Assembly: GCA_958510825.1 (NCBI GenBank)
Contig: OY294048.1
Coordinates: 25,369,887-25,433,886 of the forward strand
Reading direction: 5' to 3'
DNA from: Brachypterus glaber
Taxonomy: Eukaryota; Arthropoda; Insecta; Coleoptera; Kateretidae
DNA: 64,000 nucleotides
Shown piece after piece: positions 56,544 to 64,000 of the stretch; the stretch's first letter is position 1; the number at the start of each line of letters is the position of its first letter. A program made the translations under genes and the position numbers. The notes beneath the pieces were generated by a model. It did not search any database and had not been told where the DNA came from. It saw nothing but the letters and a program-made list of their open reading frames with translations.

Positions 56544-58963
56544 TTAAAAAATGGTATAAAGTCCAAACCAATAAGAAAATTTATTGGTTTCTTTTATTTG
56601 CAGGTCCCATCTGAGGTGTTGATCCAATGTAATACCAAGAAATTTAATGGACTCTGTTCTGGCTATGGTAAAATTGTTTGAGGTAAGTGTTTTATAGGAT
56701 GGAAGGCCATTAGCATAAGATGCAAATGGCATAAACATAGTTTTGTCTACGTTTAATGTTAATGTATTAAAGTCAAACCACTCTTTTATGCCCAGAAAAT
56801 CATTTGCTACGATTTCCTTTAATTCTATCCAGTTTCGTGCTTTATACAAAATTGTCGTATCATCTGCAAAAGTAATAGTACTACCCCTGATTTTAATTCT
56901 AAAAATATTATTTAAATACAAAATAAAAAGGAGAGGGCCCAATATGGTACCCTGTGATACTCCGTATTTTGGAGACAAGGGGTCGCTGATATTTGAACCA
57001 ATCCGCACATATTGTTTCCTGTTTGTTAGGTAGCTTGATAATAATTTTAATAGTGTACCCCGAATACCTAAATCAGATAAAATAGAGATTAGTTTACTAT
57101 GACATACCGTGTCGAAAGCCTTGGCAAGGTCTAAAAAAATGCAAAGAGCTGGGGTTCCTTTGTCAATTGCCTCATATATATCTTCAACTAGGGCGACTAT
57201 TGCATGTTGGGTAGATTTGCCTTTTTGAAAACCATATTGATTTTTTGAAATTATGCCATATTTTGTAACAAAACTTTCCATCCGATTTTTGATAAGGGTT
57301 TCAAAAATTTTTGTAAAATTAGTAATAAGTGATATTGGTCTGTAATTGACCGGCTCTAACTTATCTCCCTTCTTAAAAATAGGAACTATTATGGAAGTTT
57401 TGAAAGCAGTTGGGCATATTCCCGTTTTAAAAATTTTATTAATAAGTTTAGCTAGGGGATAAGCTATAGAGTTAATAATATTTTTTATTATACCTACACT
57501 TATGTTATCTATACCTACAGACTTTTTGTTTTTTAGTTTTCTAATTACAGATTTAATTTCCTCAGGGCTGGTGGACATTAGAAATAAAGAATTAGATAAC
57601 TTAAGTCTGTTTTCTTTATAATTTTTTGGTTTTGTTATTTTATTAGCTAGCTTTTCCCCCATTTCAACATAATGTTTATTAAACATATTACACATCTTAT
57701 TTTTATCTGTAATTATTGTATCATTTACCCTAATTTCTTTGATGTTATTCACTTTTTTATTTGACTTTTTTAGATTATTTATTGTATTCCATAATTCTTT
57801 ATTGTTTTGACTAGACTCGATTTTATTTTTATAAAAATTATTTTTAGCGTTTTTTATGATATTATTAAGATGATTTCTAAAATTGTTGTATTCTTTTTTA
57901 GTTTCGATATTGTTAGTTTTATAATATTGTTTTAACAGATTATCACGGTAATTTATTGAGTCAATTATTTCTCTTGTTATCCAAGGCTTTCTTTTTTTGT
58001 AGGCGTTTTTAATTTTTTTATAAATAGTATTTGTCTCTATTTTATCATTGACTAATTTAATGAATTTATCTGTTGCAGATTCCACGCCCGCGGATAGAAG
58101 TTCATCCCAGTCTACATTGTTTAGATCACGATTTAATGTCTTATAATTTATTTGTTTGATAAATTTTTTTTCTACTTGATTTTGTTTTATTTCATTATTT
58201 AAAACAATTTGTACTGCCACGGGATAATGGTCAGTTATATTTGTATTTATTATTACTGGTATCATAAATTCTTCCAGACTTTCCCGCCCCTTAATAAAAA
58301 TATGATCAATACATGAGCTTTCCTTACCTGCTTCCCTTCTTGTTACACCATTTATCACTGATTTAAAGTTGTATTCACTCCAAATATTTAAGTATTTACT
58401 GGTTTGGTCAACTGGCTTTAGTAAATTAATATTTAGGTCACCTGTAAATATAGTTTGGACAAGTTATTATTATTTTTTAGTTTAGAAAGGTAGGCATCTA
58501 AATCGGTTAAAACACTAGGTAAATTTATTCCGTGGAGGCGATAAACTCCTATAATATTAATTAACTCATTATTAAATAATAGTTCAGTATTAATAATTTT
58601 ACACATATTTATATTTTCTATCTTATAATTAAAGTTTATGCCATTTCTAATAAATATAATTACACCGTCATTTTGGTTAAAAGTACCACCGCTATATATA
58701 CCTTCATAACCTTCTAGGGAAATGTAATTTATATCAATTTGTCTAGTTTCAGTAAGTACAATGCAATCAAAACTGTTAGTAAGTTGTTCGAGAAATGCTT
58801 CTAGCTCGGAAAGGTTTTTAGCAACACTTCTGATATTTAAGTGCAACAATCTGAAGTTTGTAGTATTTGCATTTATTTCAAAAACTTGATTACATTCAAA
58901 AGCACTCTCAAGATTTTCTGTATTTATACCACCTACCCTAAAATCTTTAAGAAAATAATCCAT
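56544..58963 (-). pseudogene. LINE C ORF2: endonuclease and RT
   Basis: From an ATG at 58963: HLNIRS and the catalytic LTETRQ of the APE-type endonuclease. Near 58436 a frameshift separates this from GDLNIN and CIDHIFIKG, then TDHYPV. The main frame (58358-56544) carries a 200-residue Asn/Lys-rich linker, then RT motifs TSIIVPIFKKGD, YRPISLITNFTKIFE, the first catalytic Asp in IFLDLAKAFD, GVSQGTILGPLLFILYLNNI, FADDTTI and FLGITLD. The protein would nick and reverse-transcribe. 604 codons are open, so the RT body is well preserved. Confidence 0.88.
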
Positions 58964-59111
58964 AAAAAATAAAAATTATAGCAATTATTTAAAACAAACA
59001 CTTAAGCTAAATAAAACCTAAAAATAAAAACCTACAATTAAAAGTTAAAACTATAATATAAGTGAAAATAAAAAAAAAGCTTAAAGAAAAAGGTTGATAT
59101 AATTTTTTTTT

Positions 59112-59611
59112 TCAATATTTATTTCTGTCTCTTAGGGAAAGAGCGTATCTGTTTTTCTTTGCTGATCCCTCTTTTGGAGTAGTCCCTTCAGTGTGTTTTC
59201 TTTTTCTTTCAGTATTATCCAAATCCTTTACCGGTGTTTTTTCTTCTTTATTTTGCCCTTTTTCCTCTTCTCTATCTTCTATTATTGTCTTTTCTGGTTC
59301 AGCTACTTTTTTTTGTATAACGACTTCAATATGGCTCTCTAGGTTCTGATTTTCCTTCGATTCCTTCGCTAATTTTTGTTGCTTTAACTGTTCGTATGAG
59401 AATTTTTCCCCATTTATTTCCAATATATTGTTTTTTAATTTTGCGTTGTATTATTTTAATTTTGCTTCCTTATAGTGTAAATAAAGCAACTTTCTTTCCT
59501 CCTGCTCTTCTTTATTTAGGTCGTCTGAGACAGTAATATTTGAACCTTTAAACTTACTTATATTTTTAAAAATTTGTTGCTTAACCAAGTTGGAAGTAAA
59601 TTGAACCATTA
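59112..59611 (-). pseudogene. LINE C ORF1, one in-frame stop
   Basis: From an ATG at 59611 the frame runs MVQFTSNLVKQQI, KGSNITVSDDLNKEEQEERK, then a TAA after EAKLK near 59454, and continues in the same frame with NGEKFSYEQLKQQKLAKES and a very acidic/basic tail ending RKRKHTEGTTPKEGSAKKNR. The xGSxIxVSxDL...QEERKxLY...Y block is the C-terminal half of an RNA-binding ORF1-type protein seen with insect LINEs. A conventional ORF1 would be longer at the N-terminus, so the 5' end may be truncated. Confidence 0.65.
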
Positions 59612-59640
59612 AAGGCCTCCTCGCTGTTTTTTTTCCCTGT

Positions 59641-60344
59641 ATAACAATATTCTTAATTTAGGAAATATTTTTCTGTGTGTAATTATACTTTTTGCTCACA
59701 GTAATTAAACAAAATAAAATTTGCAATTATGTATAATACAGAAAAACAAATGAGAAATAACAATATTCTTGATTTAAGAAATATTTTTCTGTATGTAATT
59801 ATACTTTTTGCTAACTTTTGAAACAAAATAAAATCTTCAATTAGGTATAATACAAAAAAAACAAAATGTGATTTGTATAAAATAATTAAGAAACATTTTT
59901 CTTTGTGTATACTTTTTGCCAACTTTTTGAAACATAATCTGTAATTATTAATAACTAATAATTTATAATTGTTTTGCTAAGATATTGATAAACTTAACCT
60001 TTATTGATAGTTATTTATACATAATAAGATTAAATTTAATTATATACACGATGTGCTGACTAGACAATTATAAATTATAATTTATAATAAATGCATATTA
60101 AAACGATTAAATTTTGATAATAAAACTTGTTTCATAATTTAGGTACAAACCATTGAGATAGCTAAAATTAATTTATTTTAAAATAATAAGATAAATTTAA
60201 ATAACACCCAGAGAAATAAAATTATTAACTTATAAAAAAATATAATTAATGAGTTAAAATTAAAAACACACACAGAAAATAAAAATAAATATAATTAATA
60301 AAAATTGTTTCATAATTGGGCTCAAAAGTCAAAGTAATGCTACG
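59641..60344. repeat. Polinton interior with ~110-bp sub-repeats
   Basis: Two to three units with TTCTTGATTTAAGAAATATT, CTGTGTGTAATTATACTTTT and TTAGGTATAATACA variants (59640-59935), then AT-rich sequence with no gene. Related to units in the TIR arms. Confidence 0.6.
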
Positions 60345-63006
60345 CATTTCATTATATGGTATTTTCCCCAGTAATTTAGGTAAGCTTAAATAATGTTTTT
60401 AAAGATATTTTTTGTGTTAAAATGTATTAAATTATAAGTATATAATTACTAAAATAAAAATCTCCGTTAATGCATATTCTTGATTTAAGATTTTATTTTT
60501 CTGTGTTTGTAAAATATTTTCGCTTTTTTGCTATAATATAGCAACAATAGTATTTTAAATTTGAAACAAATATGCAATTTAATTGTACGGTGTATTAAGA
60601 AATTAAGATAAATATAAACACAAAGAAATAAAATTATATTATTAATTTTTTTTTTCTTAGAACATTAATAATAAAATACTGCTGCACACAGAAAAAGTCT
60701 GTTTGAGAATACTGTTGTATATAACAATTTTTTAATTTAAGAAAGATTTTTCCGTGTGTATACTTTTTGCTAACTTTTGAAACAAGATAAAATATACAAT
60801 TAGTTATAATATAAAAAGTCTAAACAAATATGCAATTTAATCGTACGGTGTATTAAGAAATTAAGATAAATATAAACACAAAGAAATAAAATTATATTAT
60901 TATTAATTATTTTTTTCTTAGAACATTAATAATAAAATACTGCTGCACACAGAAAAAGTCTGTTTGAGAATACTGTTGTATATAACAATTTTTTAATTTA
61001 AGAAAGATTTTTCCGTGTGTATACTTTTTGCTAACTTTTGAAACAAGATAAAATATACAATTAGTTATAATATAAAAAGTCTAAACAAATATGCAATTTA
61101 ATTGTACGGTGTATTAATAAATTAAGATAAATACACAAAGAAATACAATTATATTATTATTAAAATATTTTTTTCTCAGTACATTAATAATAAAATACTG
61201 CTGCACACAGAAAAAGTCTGTTTGAGAATACTGGTGTATATAACAATTTTTTTGATTTAATAAATATTTTTCTGTGTGTATACTTTGTGCTAACTTTTGA
61301 AACAAGATAAAATGTGCAATTAGGTATAACACAGAAAAAGAAAATGTTATATAACAATATTTTCGATTTAAGAAACATTTCTCTGTGTGTAATTACACTT
61401 TTTGCTTAATTGTTTCTTTAAGGTAATATTAATCCAAAATACTTTTATAGACTTTTATGTATGCAAACAAATATACAAATTTAATTCGGTATAATACAGC
61501 TCTCCTGAAACTCAAAGGAAACAGAAACTAAAAAAAAAATGTATTTTTTATTCTTTTTTTCTTCTTTTTAGGTATAGCAAAAAACACAATTAAATCGAAA
61601 AATTATCATTAGTTTAGTCTCGGGAGGGTAAGGGTTAAGAAACATTTTTCTGTGTGTATACTGTTTGCTAACTTTTGAAACAAGACAAAATATGTAATTA
61701 GGTATAACACAGAAAAAACAAATGTGATATAACAATATTTTTGATTTAAGAAACATTTTTCTGTGTGTATACTGTTTGCAAACTTTTGAAACAAGATAAA
61801 ATCTGTAATTAGGTATAACACAAAAAATGTGATATATTTTTGATTTAAGAAACATTTCTCTGTGTGTAATTACACTTTTTGTATAATTTAGGCGCGCTTG
61901 ACAAACCACACTTAAAACAACTATTCTAAAAAATATATTTAAGCAATAGCGTCAAACATTTTTATGTTTGTGATTATACTTTTTTGTAATAGTTTTTAAA
62001 ACAAATATGTAATTTGATTGTACCGTGGTATATACAAATATACAACAATATTGTTATATACGAATCACAATATTCTTGATTTAAGAAAACATTTTTTCTG
62101 TGTATACTAAACTTTTTTGAGAACTTTTTTGCAAAATGTGTTTGAGAATAATTTTTAATATGTAATAATTATTAAATTATGAAACAAATTAAAATTATTT
62201 TTATTTAATTACTATTTCAACAGAATTTGGTGAAGACGCCATATATTAACTATATATTTATAATTTATAGATATTACGGAAACAATACGGAATCTTTCTT
62301 TGATATTTTGGTCTATTGGTAATTATTGAGCGAAAACGTGGTATTGGCTCTTTGTACTTCTAAAGAATATTTGTATCTGTATTTGTTTGGTTTACAAAAG
62401 TCAATGTTTAATATTTATTACTAATTTGGTCTCATCATTTAGGCTAACAAGCTAGGCTTAACAGTCTGATTAGGTTTGACACTCATTGCTTTCAATAATT
62501 TTAAACTTTTTAGGGCTCCTTGGTTTATATTAAATAATTTTATAATACCAAGCTTTCAACTAAATTATTTTGTATCGCAGAGAGCTCTGTGGCGCAGTAC
62601 GTAACGTATCCGTCTACCAAACTATAGGTCTGCGGTTCAAACCCGCAGCAGCTGAGACTTTTTTAAAAAATTATTTTCTACAGCTCCCTAATTATAAATT
62701 ATAATTTGTAATATATGCATACGATCTTGACCTTTTCAGATAACAAGGTTCTTTGGTAATATTATTTGAACAAGTTGTTTATTTTAACCGATTTGTCTGG
62801 CTAGGCAGTCCGGATCCTTGGTCTCATCTACACCGCTAGGTGGCGACACCCTCTGGTCATTGTCGTCAACCGAAGAACGAAAAAAAAATCCTGAAAGTTT
62901 TTAATTTTTTTTTTTTTCAGGATTTTTTCAGGACTCGCTGATGTCTTCAGCTGAAGAATTCCTCAGGTTACCACAGTGGGTTTGTAGCCCGCTTGTCCAA
63001 CTACTT
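60345..63006. repeat. Polinton right TIR (~2.66 kb)
   Basis: Inverse of 43109-46200, with three 260-bp units (ACGGTGTATTAA near 60587, 60845 and 61107), the 110-bp units, the tRNA-like unit, and ends CCGCTTGTCCAACTACT. Confidence 0.85.
62582..62664 (+). tRNA. tRNA-like unit in the right TIR (plus)
   Basis: A box TGGCGCAGTACG (62590-62601), B box GGTTCAAACCC (62634-62644) in a perfect T arm, and a T6 terminator at 62659-62664. Acceptor strands mismatch, and no anticodon loop with T33 is convincing. The unit differs from the left copy at only a few bases. Confidence 0.45.
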
Positions 63007-63012
63007 CTATAA
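63007..63012. repeat. Polinton target duplication TCTATA, right copy
   Basis: Pairs with 43103-43108. Confidence 0.9.
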
Positions 63013-64000
63013 ACTGTAATCTATCTTTAAGATATGAAATAAACCACTGTAAAGCAACGCCCGTTATGCCATATGATTTCAATATAGCTATAAGCTCCGG
63101 GTGATCTGTGACATCAAAAGCCTTACTCATATCAAAATTTATTCCTACACAGTTTTGTTTTTTTTCTATAGACTCAAAAAATTTATTTACCATGCTAAAG
63201 AGGGCGGTAGTGGTATTTTTCTTTTTACAGAAGCCGTGATGAGTACGAGACAGCAGGTCATATTTCATAAAATAGTTTTCAATTCTCGATTTCATAACGG
63301 TGTCAATTAGTTTAGCGAATACTGATAGATTCGAAATGTTTCTATAGTTATTGATGTCGCTTTTTACCCCTTTTTTAAATATAGGAGTACACCTGGCATT
63401 TTTAAGGGCTTCTGGATATTCTCCAGTTTCAAAGGATTTGTTTATAATGTTGACCAGCGGCTTTATAATAAGGTCGGATATTCCCTTTATAATGTGGCAC
63501 CGAATTTCGTCCGGCCCTGCACTTTTCTTTTTTGTTACTAAAGATAATAAATGTTTAATTTCAATATCGTTAACAGGATTTAATTTAAACTTGTGATTGG
63601 TTACCGGCTTTTGTTTTTTTGTATTGGCATTTGTATGACCAATATTTTTTTTAAGATTTTCTACACTGTCAATAAAATGATTATTAAAGATATCGCAGAG
63701 TAGTTCAGGATTTTGTACAGGTTTGTTATCTATAACGAGACTGTACGCAGACTGGTTGCTCTTTTTACTCGTAGAGTTTTCTTTAATAATATCCCAGCAG
63801 GTTTTACTTATATTTGTACTGGATGCAAGTCTATTATTCAAGAATTCTTTTTTAGTATTAGCTTTTAGTTTTTCATGTGCTTTACTCATTTTATTGTAAA
63901 TGTTTTTATAGACAGAACTATTAGTAGTCTTCCATAACATATGCGCATTTCTAAGATTAGTGGAAGATTTTATTACTTCTTGATTTACCCAACTTTTGTT
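63007..64000 (-). mobile_element. LINE D, 5' half (linker and RT start), partial
   Basis: The upstream half of the split LINE, open from the window edge (64000) to the Polinton border. It contains KSWVNQEV and a Lys/Asn-rich linker, LLSLVTKKKSAGPDEI, CTPIFKKG, NYRNISNLSVFAKLID (the usual YRPI has become YRNI), HHGFCKKKNTT, and the first catalytic Asp in NFDMSKAFD. It stops at DRLQFIE, where the target duplication lies. No stop or frameshift is present in this half, and the other half continues in the same frame at 43108. The endonuclease lies beyond the window. Confidence 0.85.

Larger units (their letters stand above)
55758..56566 (-). pseudogene. LINE C ORF2, C-terminal part, split by an insert
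   Basis: The upstream part (56566-56277) contains NILNVRQLNMVYSALVESHL.YGILGWGG and KYILKVMHKK, the usual region after the LINE RT. The insert lies at 56004-56263. The downstream part (56003-55758) continues LPVPNVKKTIGQRSCKFLGPR and VYNILPKNLQNAQS to a stop. With the insert out, one would expect one continuous tail, apart from frame changes near 56330 and 56555. Non-functional. Confidence 0.8.
54854..59640 (-). mobile_element. LINE C, near full length, inside the Polinton
   Basis: Minus-strand LINE with ORF1 (59112-59611), ORF2 (from 58963) and a 3' tail AATAAATATTATTATTATTA at 54880-54856. It carries several frameshifts and a 260-bp insert (56004-56263). It is younger than the Polinton. 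Confidence 0.85.
43109..63006. mobile_element. Polinton/Maverick, 19.9 kb, gene-poor
   Basis: Ends AGTAGTTGGACAAGCGGGCT and the inverse complement, with 6-bp duplications TCTATA. TIRs are 2.7-3.1 kb. AG...CT termini, 6-bp duplication, long TIRs and size are the textbook marks of Polintons. Inside are three or four small virus-like frames, a SINE, and a 4.8-kb LINE (54854-59640), which leaves about 15.1 kb without the LINE. I see no protein-primed polymerase B, retroviral-like integrase, FtsK-type ATPase, protease or major capsid gene, so it would depend on another copy for movement. Confidence 0.88.

Noticed and set aside
62582..62664. Functional tRNA gene in the Polinton TIR
   Set aside because: Acceptor halves do not pair and the anticodon loop lacks a convincing T33. 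Kept only as a tRNA-like unit.

Overview
The window looks like a stretch of arthropod, most likely insect, nuclear DNA that is AT-rich and built almost entirely of transposable elements nested in one another. I find no complete host gene; one short coding-like block (25629-25908, minus) is the only candidate host exon. The assignment to an insect rests on the combination of element families: BEL/Pao, Jockey/CR1-type LINEs, mariner-type transposons with DD40-41D spacing, a Penelope-like element, a Polinton/Maverick, and GACA-tailed tandem-repeat elements. The species cannot be read from the sequence. A 200-base assembly gap lies at 26605-26804.

Left part (1-13143): a BEL/Pao LTR retrotransposon on the minus strand (1381-13138) with TG...CA LTRs and a perfect 5-bp target duplication AAGAC. 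Its pol is interrupted by a 2.03-kb LTR-like insertion (2066-4098, duplication CTTG), its gag/pol junction by a short AAAT-tailed retroposon, and its 5' LTR by a LINE (9167-13106), which itself carries a tandem-repeat element (about 10135-11250) and a (TA)n tract.

Middle part (13771-25439): a pile of TA-flanked inverted-repeat DNA transposons. Two are short and non-autonomous. One (17681-19919) has long TIRs and an apparently intact, one-intron DD41D mariner transposase. A larger one (19928-25439) has a decayed transposase and hosts a palindromic transposon (20596-22788) whose arms are two head-to-head copies of one unrecognised transposase-like gene.

25440-43108: a possible exon, a Penelope-like remnant, a LINE broken by one in-frame stop (26805-29376), a palindromic element (29373-31357), a higher-order array of 99-bp repeats with GACA tails (31433-36195), the 3' end of a Penelope-like element with a hammerhead-like motif (36205-37060), and a CACTR-ended transposon encoding a decayed copy of a widespread uncharacterised arthropod protein (37394-40340).

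Right part (41931-64000): a minus-strand LINE split inside its reverse transcriptase by a 19.9-kb Polinton/Maverick (43109-63006; AGT...ACT ends, 6-bp duplication TCTATA). The Polinton has 2.7-3.1-kb inverted repeats, each containing a tRNA-like Pol III promoter unit, and keeps three or four small virus-like reading frames. No polymerase B, integrase, ATPase or major capsid gene is visible. A second LINE (54854-59640), itself hit by a 260-bp insert holding a well-formed hammerhead ribozyme motif, sits inside it.

The genes here do not form host pathways. What the window records is an order of insertion events, and the exact target duplications make much of that order readable.
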